NCBI GenBank assembly: GCA_026122225.1
Contig: JANEZZ010002355.1
Coordinates: 1-64,000 of the forward strand
Direction: 5' to 3'
Source: Heloderma charlesbogerti
Lineage: Eukaryota; Chordata; Lepidosauria; Squamata; Helodermatidae
Length of the DNA: 64,000 nt
Below, piece after piece: positions 11,303-22,300 of this stretch. Numbering within the stretch: position 1 is the first letter of the stretch; the number at the start of each line of letters is the position of its first letter. Made by a program: the position numbers and the translations under genes. The notes beneath the pieces are model-generated. The model was not told where the DNA came from, made no database searches, and saw only the letters and a program-made list of their open reading frames with translations.

Positions 11303-11712
11303 AAGAGCTGGACCATAAGGAAGGCTGAGTGAAGGAAGATAGATGCTTTTGAACTGTGGTGTTGGAGGAAAATTCTGAGAGTGCCTTGGACTGCAAGAAG
11401 ATCAAACCAGTTCATACTCCAGTGACCAGTGACCAGTCTGCTCACTTGAGGGAATGATATTAAAGGCAAAACTGAAGTACTTTGGCCACATAATGAGAAG
11501 ACAGGATACCCTGGAGAAGATGCTGATGCTAGGGAAAGTGGAAGGCAAAAGGAAGAGGGGCCGACCAAGGGCAAGATGGATGGATGATATTCTGGAGGTG
11601 ACGGACTTGGCCTTGGGGGAGCTGGGGGTGGCGATGGCTGACAGGAAGCTCTGGCGTGGGCTGGTCCATGAAGTCACGAAGAGTCGCAAGTGACTGAATG
11701 AATAAACAACAA
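11303..11712 (+). mobile_element. RTE-BovB LINE, 5'-truncated 3' end
   Basis: An open frame at 11454-11693 encodes the BovB C-terminal tail, with the block KYFGHIMRRQDTLEKMLMLG and the final VHEVTKSRK. Upstream sequence encodes the FELW...RILRVPW segment in another frame. The copy ends in TGAATGAATAAACAACAA, typical of the family's 3' end. Only about 410 bp survive. It lies tail-to-tail with the next BovB copy, 25 bp away, and has the same subfamily features. Confidence 0.85.
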
Positions 11713-11943
11713 ACCCTTGGCTACCAAAAAGTGATCTGTTTTGTTTATTCGCTCAGTTGCTTCCGACTCTGCGTGACTTCATGGACCAGCCCACACCAGA
11801 GCTTCCTGTTGGCCGTCACCACCCCCAGCTCCCCCAAGGTTGAGTCCGTCACCTCCAGAATATCATCCATCCAAGTACTTCAGTTTTGCCTTTAATATCA
11901 TTCCCTCAAGTGAGCAGTCTGGCTTTATTTTCTGGAGTATGGA

Positions 11944-13836
11944 CTAGTTTGATCTTCTTGCAGTCCAAGGCACTCTCAGAATTTTCCTCCAGAACCACAG
12001 TTCAAAAGCATCTATCTTCCTTTGCTCAGCCTTCCTTATGGTCCTGCTCTCACAGCCATAGGTTACTACAGGGAATACCATTGCTTTAACTATGCAGACC
12101 TTTGTTGTCAGTGTGATGTCTCTGCTCTTCACTATTTTGTCAAGATTTGTCATTGCCCTCCTCCCAAGAAGTAAACATCTTCTAATTTCCTGGCTGCAGT
12201 CAGCATCTGCAGTAATCTTTGCGCCTAGAAAGACAAAGTCTGTCACTGCCTCCATGTTTTCTCCCTCTATTTGCCACTTATCAATCAAGCTGGTTGCCAT
12301 AATCTTGGGTTTTTTGAGGTTTAACTGCAACCCAGCTTTTGCACTTTCTTCATTCACCTTTGTCATAAGGTTCCTCAGCTCCTCCTCGCTTTCAGCCATC
12401 AAAGTGGTATTATCTGCATAACTGAGATTGTTAATGTTTCTTCCAGCGATTTTAACTCCACCCTTGGATTCATCAAGCCCAGCACGTCGCATGATGTGTT
12501 CTGCATACAGGTTAAATAGATAGGGTGAGAGTATACAACCCTGCCATAATCCTTTCCCAATCTTAAACCAGTCTGTTGTTCCATGGTCTGTTCTTACCAT
12601 TGCTACTTGGTCGTTATACAGATTCCTCAGGAGGCAGACAAGATGACTTGGTATCCCCATACCACCAAGAACTTGCCACGACAATTTGTGATGATCCACA
12701 CAGTCAAAGGCTTTAGAGTAGTCAATAAAACAGAAATAGATGTTTTTCTGAAACTCCCTGGCTTTCTCCATTATCCATCGGATACTGGCAATTTGGTCTC
12801 TAGTTCCTCTGCCTTTTCTAAACCCAGCTTGTACATCAGGCAATTCTCGTTCCATGAATTACTGGAGTCTACCTTGCAAGATCTTGAGCATTACCTTACT
12901 GGCATGTGAAATAAGTGCCACTGTTCGATAGTTTGAACATTCTTTAGTGTTTCCCTTTTTTGGTATGGGGATGTAAGTTGATTTTTTCCAATCTGGTGGC
13001 CATTCTTGTGTTTTCCAAATTTGCTGGCATATGGCATGCATCACCTTGACAGCATCATCTTGCAAGATTTTAAACAGTTCAGCTGGGATACCATCATCTC
13101 CTGCTGCCTTGATATTAGCAATGCTTCTTAGGGCCCATTCAACCTGACTCTTCAGGATGTCTGGCTCTAACTCACTGACCACACCATCAAATCTATCCCC
13201 GATATTATTATTCTTCCTATACAGATCTTCTATATATTCTTGCCACCTTTTCTTGATCTCTTCTGCTTCTGTTAGGTCCTTGCCATCTTTGTTTTTGATC
13301 ACACCCACTTTTGCCTGGAATTTACCTCCGATGTTTCTGATTTCCTGGAAGAGGTCTCTTGTCCTTCCTATTCTATTATCTTCTTCCACTTCCGCACATT
13401 GCTTGTTTAAAAACAATTCCTTATCTCTTCTGGCTAACCTCTGGAATTTTGCATTTAATTGGGCATATCTCCCCCTATCACTGTTGCCTTTTGCTTTCCT
13501 TCTTTCTTGGGATACTTCCAGCATCTCAGGAGACAGCCATCTTGCCTTCTTGGTTTTCTTTTTCTTTGGGACATTTTTTGTTGCCGCCTCCTGAACAATG
13601 TTGTGAGCTTCTGTCCATAGTTCTTCCGGGACCCTATCTACTAAATCTAGTCCCTTCAATCTATTCCTCACCTCCACTGCATATTCATGAGGAATATTAG
13701 TGAGCTCATATCTAACTAATTTGTTGGTCTTCCCTATTCTCTTTAGTCTGATTCTAAATTGTGCAATAAGAAGTTTGTGATCTGAACTACAGTCAGCTCC
13801 AGGTCTTTTTTTGCCGACTGCATAAATGTCCGCCAC
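11944..13836 (-). pseudogene. BovB reverse transcriptase, nearly open
   Basis: Two open frames in the same phase are separated only by one TAA just after ILQGRLQ, where related copies have CAG then CAA or TAT-like codons, so a single substitution probably created it. Visible motifs, N to C: endonuclease end CSSDHKLLIAQF; YIPIPKKGNTKECSNYR; RT motif A FCFIDYSKAFDCVDHHKL; motif B GLWQGCILSPYLFN; the catalytic box as YADN rather than YADD; then the C-terminal DAFELWFWRKILRVPWTARR. A one-base loss in an A7 run near 13810 separates it from upstream endonuclease codons. The Asp-to-Asn change in the catalytic box would be expected to abolish polymerisation. Confidence 0.85.
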
Positions 13837-14100
13837 CTTTGGCTACAAAGAATGTAGTCAATCTGATTTCGGTGTCGACCATCTGGTGAAGTCCATGTAT
13901 AAAGTCATCTTTTAGGTTTTTGGAAGAGAGTGTTTGTTACGCACAGTGAGTTGTCTTGGCAGAGTTCAATTAGCACCAGATGTGACGATGCAGCTACCTC
14001 AAAGCCGAAAGGATGGCTAGCAGCCAACGGTGCTGGTGGTGAACGACGAATCCGATGTTCTAAAGATCAACACACCAGAGGAACCTAGAATGTAAGATCT

Positions 14101-14580
14101 ATGAGCCAGGGCAAATTGGATGTGGTGACTGGGGAGATGTCAAGATTCAATATAGACATTTTGGGTGTCAGTGAACTGAAATGGACTGGAATGGGCCACT
14201 TTACATCAGATGACCACCAGATCCACTACTGTGGACAAGAGGACCACAGAAGAAATGGAGTAGCCTTCATAATTAATAATAAAGTAGCTAAAGCAGTGCT
14301 TGGATACAATCCAAAAAACGATAGAATGATCTCAATTCAAATTCAGGGTAAGCCATTTAACATCACAGTGATCCAAATATATGCCCCAACCACAGATGCT
14401 GAAGAAGCAGAAGTAGATCAATTCTATGAGGATCTGCAGCACCTACTGGATAATACACCAAAAAGAGATGTTATTTTCATTACAGAAGACTGGAATGCTA
14501 AGGTGGGTAGTCAAACGACACCTAGAATTACAGGCAAGCATGGTCTGGGAGAACAAAATGAAGCGGCAAGCAGGACATAG
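14101..14580 (+). pseudogene. BovB apurinic-type endonuclease, N-terminal part
   Basis: An open frame of 159 codons starts MSQGKLDVVTGEMSRFNIDI, the expected start of the BovB polyprotein. It carries the endonuclease motifs SELKWTGMG (catalytic Glu), HRRNGVAFIINNKV, IQIYAPTTDAEEAEVDQFY and DWNAKVG. The frame breaks after NEAASRT, where related copies continue through EAG-RLIELC. The start is fixed by the conserved N-terminus. This is the inverted 5' part of the insertion described at 11738-14641. Confidence 0.85.
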
Positions 14581-14686
14581 GCTGATAGAACTTTGCCAAG
14601 ACAACTCACTGTGCATAACAAACACTCTCTTCCAACAACCTAAAAGTGATCTAGAAAAGTCTAAATCTACACATGCATGCCAAAGC

Positions 14687-14752
14687 TGCAATCCTATACA
14701 TTACAACCATTATTTGGGAGTAAACCAAATTAAACTCAGTGGGATTTAGTCT
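14687..14752. repeat. Palindromic interspersed repeat (aagtaagtc type)
   Basis: GCTGCAATCCTATACATTAC, a TTTGGGAGTAAACC segment and CTCAGTGGGATTTAGTCTG make one diverged copy. Confidence 0.5.
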
Positions 14753-14804
14753 GAATAAAGTATCATATTGTACTCTCAGTAAGTGTGCACAGGTTTTCAG
14801 CCGT

Positions 14805-14878
14805 AGTCTCCTTAGTCACTGCCTCAAACACAAGTGAGATGCTAACCTAAAAAAGATGTTTGGGTTTTCACACTTGAG
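14805..14878 (-). repeat. 65-bp repeat, inverted partner of 9951-10015
   Basis: Reverse complement of the 9951-10015 segment (GACTAAGGAGACTAC to CCCAAACATC when read on the minus strand). Confidence 0.7.
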
Positions 14879-14889
14879 GCAAGAATAAT

Positions 14890-15920
14890 AGCATACCAAT
14901 CAGCATTGGCACTGGGTTTTTGAGGGTCTTGGCAAGACATCCTCAATGGGCCACCTCCATCACTGAGTCTACCTTCTAGCTTTCATTGTCACCCACCAGC
15001 TACTACGGTGTGCTCCTCCTCCTCTCTCATCATTGCTACCACTTGTTGCTTGACATGAGGGAGCAAGGAGGCCATGGCATCTGCTGCTGCTCCATCTCAG
15101 TACTACCAATGTCTGGGTCAGAGTGAGAGGCAGGTAAACAAGCAGGTTGCAATGGTGGAGAGGAGCAAGTCCAGGGGGCTCTTGTCAGTGGGCCCCTACC
15201 AGAGTGTGGGCTCTCGGCAGGTGCCCATCCATGCCTATCCTTGACCCCGATCCCAATACCAATACAAATAAAAAGGGATCTCAGCTACCACCACCTTTTT
15301 AACCACAATCCAGAAAAAAAAAAAAGGCAAATAGCCTGGCATCCCAAACTGTTTTGCCAATTGTTTTGTCAATAGGCAATGGCTCTTTTTGGATATTTAG
15401 AGGCAATGGATACACCAATGGGTGAAGGAAAGATGTTTATTTAGCTAAAATAGGCTAATATAGCAGGACAATACATTCAAAGCAAGCAGCATACATCCCT
15501 TTGGTCACTGGGAACCCCATTCTTTTATCAGATCAGCAAATCAGATCAGAGCAGTGACAATCAGCTCCAATGGCCTAGTCCATAAGACCTGTCTGGTTCG
15601 GCCTACAATGAGGTTCTGAATTAGGAGAGTCCCAGGGAATCATATGTTATTCCCTTCATCCTTCCTGCTCTGGACATGGTCCCATGCTGTCATATATTCT
15701 ACACTCTTGTAGACTGGAAAACAACCAGCCTCAACAATTAGTGGTCAGTCAGGCCAGCACAAATAGCTCCCATCTCTGCTTTCACTGGCCTTGAGATTCT
15801 GCCACAGGTTTATCTACCAGCTCAAGCACAATGTCAACAGTTTTAACCCTGGGTACCAGCATAGCTACCCCACAGCCCCATCAGCTCAACAAACAGGCAC
15901 GACGGCACTATGGACATGGG
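14890..15920. other. Unclassified sequence, possible decayed LTR
   Basis: No coding region recognised. Read on the minus strand, the part around 15350-15460 has an AATAAA signal followed by sequence ending CA, as an LTR might. However, I could not find a matching start or target duplication, so I do not call an LTR here. Confidence 0.35.
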
Positions 15921-16474
15921 TGTCAGGAGCGCCCTAGCTGCCTCTTGCAGTCCCCTCCAATGGCCAACTCAGGACACGGACGACAAGGATTCTTTCCAAG
16001 GCTTTATTCCTTTATTACTTTATGACTCTTACAGATACTAATCGCTAGCAACTAAGCAAGGAACTGCACTGGGGGTAGATAGCAGAGTAGCCTAAGCTCC
16101 AGGTAAGGCAGTTGGTCCTGTTTGAAGGAGAACTGTGGGAAGACTCTGAACTTATGGACTATGGAGAGGTCCTCCCTCTTTTCCTTGGGTCCTCGGGACA
16201 TGACCATTGTTTTAGAGCCAAACGAGCAGAGCGCCTCCTTTCGGCGCCCTCCATCTGTCGTCGCTCCCTGTGTCTGCGCCGAGTGCCCAGCAAGCACCCC
16301 TCCAGCGCTCTCTCACTGCCAGGGTCACTATCTATCCCAGGAATGCTGGCAGGAGGAATCTCTGCCAGCTGCTGTGCTTGTGAGAGATGAGCGAGCTCCT
16401 CTCCCACGAATTGCTGTTCCTCCTCAGAATCAGAACTGCTCTGGGGCTCTATGGGCTCAGTTTCCACCCTGACA
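15921..16474 (-). mobile_element. Probable solo LTR, Ty3/gypsy-like
   Basis: Read on the minus strand it begins TGTCAGGGTGG and ends GCGCTCCTGACA, giving TGTCAG/CTGACA inverted ends. A polyadenylation signal (AATAAAGCCTTGG) lies about 100 bp before the 3' end. No primer-binding site or polypurine tract is convincing next to it, so it reads as a solo LTR. Flanking pentamers (ATGGG and TCGGG) match only partly. An open frame of 114 codons at 16159-16503 crosses into it and includes RRSARLAL, a pattern seen at the C-terminal end of gypsy-type Pol proteins. The superfamily is inference. Confidence 0.55.
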
Positions 16475-16509
16475 TCGGGCAGGTAAAATCTGTGCACCAC
16501 CACCTCCTC

Positions 16510-17010
16510 AAAATACAGTGGTCTTGCGTGTTTCCGCTACACAAACATGCCCATTTTGATACATCCCTTTTCTCCGCATCCAGAATACACGTGCGCGCGC
16601 ACCCAAGTATCACTCTAGAAACCTTCTTCTTCCACTTAGCTCCTCACCAGAATGCAGGAGGCTTACAGCATGTTTATGTGGAAGTAAGAATGAAATGGAG
16701 CTCTAGCCAATAAAATTCTCTGTCCTTCAATTTAATTTCCCACCAGCCCACCCACACCATATACCAGATTAATCATCAGACTCCTAGAACTGATTTCTTC
16801 ATATGGATCAACACAGCTACCTGCATTTTTGGACCCTTCTTGGGTGTGGCCAGGGCCACTGTCACGATGAGCACTTGCACTTCAAAGTTGAGCACTACGC
16901 CACTGCACATCAGCCTCAGAACAGTCAGCGGACTGTATTAACATGTATTCACTCTTTGTTAACTAAAAAACCGGGTTGCTTCCACCCCACCGCCTCCTGC
17001 ACCGTGGAAT
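16510..17010. other. No recognisable feature
   Basis: Unique-looking sequence with no domain-bearing frame. Confidence 0.4.
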
Positions 17011-17023
17011 CCTTACGTTTTTG

Positions 17024-17187
17024 TGTTTGTAAAACACAATACAGCACCTAAGCATCTTCCAGGTTCATTTACATTACTTAAAAGCTCATGATGTATAATT
17101 TATTTATACTATAACTATACAGCAAGCTTTTAAGCGTTGTAAATGAACCGGAAAGACATTCAAGTGCCGTATTGTGTTTTACAAACA
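17024..17187. repeat. 164-bp palindrome (MITE-like)
   Basis: The left arm starts TGTTTGTAAAACACAATAC and the right arm ends GTATTGTGTTTTACAAACA. The complementarity continues inward for about 62 bp per arm, through GGTTCATTTACA and TTAAAAGC. The loop is AT-rich. I found no clear direct repeats outside the ends, so transposition is inferred from shape only. Confidence 0.75.
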
Positions 17188-17421
17188 TGAGAATTTAAGC
17201 TCAGTGACCTTCCAGGCCCAGGAGACCTACATGTGATACACCAGCCTTATGCCAGCCTGGTGCTCTCCAAACATTTTGGATTAGGGTGTGGCCATTTATG
17301 AATCACCAAAAAGGAGGAAAGGCATCCCTGAAAAAGAGAGCAAAAGAAGACAGAGGATTGCATAACAGTTGCATATGCGCATTTACATGTATAGATACAA
17401 AACTGGAAATAATTATAATTT

Positions 17422-17863
17422 AGGGTGCAATGCTGTGGGTTGCACCCTCATAAGACGGAAGCTTCCGAATTTGGAGGCTTCCGTGCATCCAATGCCTTGC
17501 TGGACTGAAGCTGACAAGGAAGGAGGAACAGCAGAGGTGATCTTTGCCTTCCCATCCTCTGATCGCTGGATTTTTCTCTAGACAAGCTTTTCTGCCCATC
17601 TAGCAGGGGTGCTTCAGAGGGGAAGGAAAGGAGGCTGGAAGAGGCTCAGGGTAGCTCATATCCTGCCCTCTCTGATCTCCTCTCTTCCCCGTCCACTAGA
17701 ACACCCCCCCCTTTCTGACCTTGGAGGCCAGCCGGTGCAGTTCTTAACACACCAGCTGCAAGGGAGTGGGGGAAAGAGGACAGATCTCCGACTCCCCCTT
17801 CCCAGGTCGTAGCACTGTCTCCGACCTTGGAGCAGGGGGAATCCCCACTATGCTATGCACCCT
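17422..17863. repeat. GC-rich repeat with AGGGTGCAT-like inverted ends
   Basis: Starts AGGGTGCAATGCTG and ends TAGTGGGGA-complement ... CTATGCACCCT. Internal hairpins include GGAAGCTTCCGAATTTGGAG with GGCTTCC. Similar internal blocks (GCTTTTCTGCCCATCTAGC, GGAAGGAAAGGAGGCTGGAA) recur at 45345-45795, and the end motif recurs at 8742 and 50556. No target duplication was found. Confidence 0.55.
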
Positions 17864-18110
17864 GAATGTCTAGGGGCCATAGGCTTGCTCCCTTAACTAG
17901 AAATACAGTGCATCTCACCATCCTGTGGACGACTGTGACCAAGTGACCCATGTGCCTGCCCATCCAGCCTGCCTGTGGTCCAGGTGCTCAGTGTTGATGG
18001 GGGTGGTTCATTATCTGTTGACTAGAATTGGACAGGACAGACTTTCGAATAAAGGAACCCTTCGAACAGAGGACCATCCTCTGTGAAAGAAGAACACCTG
18101 GCCACCCTAT

Positions 18111-18210
18111 TTTCAACTCCCATCAGCCCCAACCAACATGATCAATGGTCAGAAATGTTGGGAGTTGAAGTCCGAAACATCTTGTGGGCACCAGGTTGGG
18201 AAGGCCGCTG
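18111..18210. mobile_element. Palindromic hAT-like MITE, partial
   Basis: CAACTCCCATCAGCCCC, AACATGATCAATGGTCAG, TTGGGAGTTGAAGTCC and GGGCACCAGGTTGGGAAGG form the centre and right arm of the family seen complete at 18274-18409. Confidence 0.7.
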
Positions 18211-18273
18211 TCTGCCACACATGATAGCACAGGCAAGAGAGAGGCGATTGGGCAGCCATCTTTCTCCCATGCC

Positions 18274-18409
18274 AGCCTTCCCCAGCCTGGTGCCCTCCAG
18301 TTGTTTTGAACAATACCTCCCATCATCCCTGACCATTGGCCATACTGGCTGGAGTTGCTAGTAGTTGTAGTCCAAAGCATCTGGAGGGCACCAATTTGGG
18401 GAAGGCTGC
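18274..18409. mobile_element. Palindromic hAT-like MITE
   Basis: The left end GCCTTCCCCAGCCTGGTGCC pairs with the right end GGGCACCAATTTGGGGAAGGC. The centre reads CATCATCCCTGACCATTGGC. About 136 bp in length, like the copies at 36962, 46473, 49391 and 53078. Confidence 0.75.
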
Positions 18410-18499
18410 TCTGTGCAATGAGCTGCTCTGTTTCCTTCCCTGAAATAGGAAGAAGATATTCCTTTTTTTCTCTTCTTTTTTTAAAGGCTGTAAAATAGC

Positions 18500-19290
18500 T
18501 GTGCTTCCTAATGAGCAGATCCAAACTGAAGCTGAACCCTGACAAGACCGAGGTACTTTAGGTGGGAGACAAGAGGAGGTTGAGGGATGTTGACCTGGTG
18601 TTGAATGGGGTACGGCTACCCTTGAAAGACCAGGTGTCATTTTGGACTCCCAGCTGTCCATGGAGGCTCAGGTATCAGCTGTGAGCTGGACAGCGCTGTA
18701 TCAACTCCATCTGATACGGCGGCTGCGTCCCTTCCTTCCCGACCATCTGCTCCCATTGGTAGTACATGCCCTGGTCTCCTCATGGTGGCTCGCCTGATTA
18801 AAGGCAGCCGCCGGCGAGATCACATCACTCCAGTGCTCAAGGAGTTGCACTGGTTACCAGTTGTTTTCTGGGCCAAATTCAAGGTGTTGGTTTTGACCTT
18901 TAAAACCCTATATGGTTCTTAAGGAGTGCCTCCAGCAACACCAGACAGGCCGCTTAACAAGATCAGCCTTGGATGACCTTCTCTCTGTCCCATCAGCCAG
19001 GACAACTAGACTGGTGAGGACGAGGGAGAGGGCCTTCTCTGTAGTGGCCCCCACTCTGTGGAACTCCGTCCCTAGGGAACTCCGCCATGCCCCCTATTTA
19101 ATGAGCTTCTGATGCGCAATAAAAACGTAGTTGTTCAGGCAGGCATTTGGGGTGGGTTAGGGTATTTTTAGAAATATGGTGTTTTTATTGTAGAATTTTA
19201 TTATTTTAAACTGTTCTATTGTTGCACATCACCGAGAGTGGCTGGGTGACCAGCCAGATGGGCAATTAATAAATTTAATAAATAAATAAA
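18500..19290 (+). mobile_element. L2-type LINE 3' end
   Basis: Near 18510 a frame reads SKLKLNPDKTEVL, a conserved block downstream of the catalytic box in L2 reverse transcriptases. Further on come the GLVRTRERAFSVVAPTLWNS block and a 3' tail GGCAATTAATAAATTTAATAAATA. The same tail occurs at 29390-29846. Frames are broken and there are deletions around 18800 and 18915, so the copy is dead. Confidence 0.75.
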
Positions 19291-19350
19291 CTCATGTCTT
19301 GATTTTTGAAGGTGGGCATGATATGTAGTTCAGAGCCAACATTAATCGGT

Positions 19351-22300
19351 TGTTGTTCAGTCATTAAGTCATTTCCGACTCTTCGTGACCCCATGGACCA
19401 TAGCACGCCAGGCCTTCCTGTTCTCTACTCTCTCCCGGAGTATGCTCAAGTTCATATTCATTGCATCGGTGATGCTATCTAGCCATCTCATCCTCTGCCG
19501 TCCCCTTCTCCTTTTGCCTTCAATCTTTCCCAGCATCAGGGTCTTTTCCAGGGAGTTTTCTCTTCGCATTAGGTGGCCAAAATATTTGAGCTTCAGCTTC
19601 ACTATCTGTCCTTCCAATGAGCACTCAGGGTTGATTTCCTTTAGGATTGACAGATTTGACCTCCTTGCAGTCCAGGGGACTCGTAAGAGTCTTCTCCAGC
19701 ACCACAGTTCGAAAGCATCAATTCTTCAGCGCTCAGCCTTCCTTATAGTCCTGCTCTCACAGCCATACATTACTACTGGGAAAACCATAGCTTTGATTAT
19801 ATGGACCTTTGTCGGCAAGGTGATGTCTCTGCTTCTTACTATGCTGTCTAGGTTTGCTATAGCTTTCCTCCCAAGGAGCAAGCGTCTTTTAATTTCATGG
19901 CTACAGTCACCCAAGAAAATAAAATCTGTCACTGCTTCCATTTCTTCCCCTTCTATACGCCAGGAAGTGATGGGGCCAGATGCCATGATCTTAGTTTTTT
20001 TTAATGTTGAGTTTCAAACCAGCTTTTGCACTCTCCACTTTCACCCTCAACAAGAGGCTCTTGAGATCCTCTTCGCTTTCTGCCATTAGGGTGGTATCGT
20101 CTGCATATCTGAGGTTGTTGATAATTCTCCCGGCAATCTTAATTCTAACCTGTGATTCATCCAACCCGCATTTCTCATGATGTACTCTGCATATAAGTTA
20201 AATCAGCAGGGTGACAATATGCAGCCTTGTCGTACTCCTTTCCCAATTTTGAACCAATCGGTTGTTCCATGTCTGGTTCTTACTGTTGCTTCTTGACCCT
20301 CGTACAGGTTTCTCAGGAGACAGGTAAGGTGGTCTGGTACTCCCATCTCTTTCAGAATTTGCCACAGTTTGTTGTGATCCACACAATCAAAGGCTTTACG
20401 TAGTCAATGAAGCAGAAATAGACGTTTTTCTGGAATTCTCTTGCTTTCTCCATGATCCAGCGAATGTTGGCGATTTGATCTCTACTTCCTCTGCCTCTTC
20501 AAAACCCAGCTTGTACTTCCGGTAGTTCTCGGTTCACATACTGCTGAAGCCTAGCTTGTAGGATTTTGAGCATCACCTTGCTGGCATGTGAAATGAGCGC
20601 AATTGTACGGTAGTTTGAACACTCTTTGGCATTGCCCTTCTTTGGAATTGGAATGTAAACTGACCTTTTCCAGTCTTGTGGCCACTGTTGAGTGTTCCAA
20701 ATTTGTTGGCATATTGAGTGCAGCACTTTAACAGCATCATCTTTTAGGATTTTAAATAGCTCAGCTGGAATACTGTCATCTCTGCTAGCTTTGTTTTTAG
20801 TAATGCTTCCTAAGGCCCACTTGACTTCACTCTCGAGGATGTCCGGCTCAAGTTCAGTGACTGCACTATCATGGCTATCAGGGACATTCAGATCTTTCCT
20901 GTATAGTTCTTCTGTGTATTCTTTCCACCTCTTCTTAATCTCATCTGCTTCTGTTAGGTCCCTGCCTTCTTTGCCCTTTATCATGCCCGTCTTTGCACAA
21001 AACGTTCCCTTGAGATCTCCGATTTTCTTGAAGAGATCTCTAGACTTTCCCATTCTTTTGTTTTCCTCGATTTCTTTGCATTGTTCATTTAAGAAGGCCT
21101 TCTTGTCTCTCCTTGCTATTCTCTGGAACTCTGCATTCAATTGGGTATATCTTCCCCTTTCTCCCTTGCTTTTCGCTTCCCTTCTTTCCTCAGCCACTTG
21201 TAAAGCCTCATCAGACAGCCACTTTGCTTTCTTGCATTTCTTTGTCTTTGGGATGGATTTCGTTGCTGCCTCCTGAACAATGTTACGGACCTCCGTCCAT
21301 AGTTCCTCAGGCACTCTGTCTATCAGGTCTAATCCCTGAAATCTATTCCTCACCTCCACTGTATATTCATCAGGGATATGATTTAGGTCATACCTGAATG
21401 GTTTAGTGGTTTTCCCTACGTTCTTCAATTTAAGCCGAAATTTTGCAACAAGAAGCTCATGATCTGAGCCACAATCAGCTCCAGGTCTTGTTTTGACCGA
21501 CTGTATAGAGCTTCTCCATCTTTGCTGCAAAGGACATAATCAATCTGATTTCGATATTGACCATCTGGTGATGTCCATGTGTAGAGTTGCCTCTTGTGCT
21601 GTTGGAAAAGAGTGTTTGCTATGATCAGCATGTTCTCTTGGCAAAACTCTATTAGCCTTTGTCCTGCTTCGTTTTGTACACCAAGGCCATGCTTGCCTGT
21701 TATCCTGATGATTTCTTGACTTCCTACTTTAGCATTCCAATTCCCTATGATGAAAAGGACATCTTTTTTGGGTGTTAGTTCTAGAAGGTGTTGTAGGTCT
21801 TCATAGAACCGATCAACCTCAGCTTCTTCGGCCTCAGTGGTTGGGGCATAGACTTGAATTACTGTGATGTTGAATGGTTTGCCTTGGATTCATACCGAGA
21901 TCATTCTATCATTTTTGAGATTGTACCCCAGTACTGCTTTTCCCACCCTTTTGTTGACTATGAGTGCTACTCCATTTCTTCTAAGGGATTCTTGCCCACA
22001 GTAGTAGATATAATGGTCACCTAAATTAAATTCGCCCATGCTTGTCCATTTGAGTTCGCTGATTCCCAAGGTGTCGATGTTCAGTCTTGCCATCTCATCT
22101 TTTACCACCTCCAGCTTACCTTGATTCATTGATCTTACATTCCAGGTTCCTAAGCAATATTGTTCTTTACAGCATCAGATTTTCTTTTCACCACCAGACA
22201 CATCCACAGCTGAGTGTCCTTTCGGCTTTGGCCCAGCCGCTTCACCCTTTCTGGCGCTACTTGGAAATTCCCTCTGCTCTTCCCCAGTAGTATATTGGAC

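Larger units (their letters stand above)
11738..14641 (-). mobile_element. RTE-BovB LINE with inverted 5' segment and target duplication
   Basis: Two segments form one insertion. 11738-13972 is in minus orientation and carries the end of the endonuclease, the whole reverse transcriptase and the 3' tail. 13973-14641 is in plus orientation and carries the leader and most of the endonuclease. The direct repeat AAAAGTGATCT flanks both together (11727-11737 and 14642-14652). About 60 bp of element sequence (from TTTGCCAAGACAACTCACTG) occur in both segments. The element and the target share AAAAG at the outer end of the inverted part. This layout matches twin priming, a known LINE integration variant. 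Confidence 0.9.

Noticed and set aside
13157..13700. Plus-strand open frames of 113-145 codons
   Set aside because: They are antisense shadows of the BovB reverse transcriptase on the minus strand.
15350..15840. Second solo LTR
   Set aside because: An AATAAA and a CA end can be seen on the minus strand, but no matching start or target duplication was found.
20692..21276. 194-codon plus-strand open frame
   Set aside because: Antisense shadow of the BovB coding region on the minus strand.
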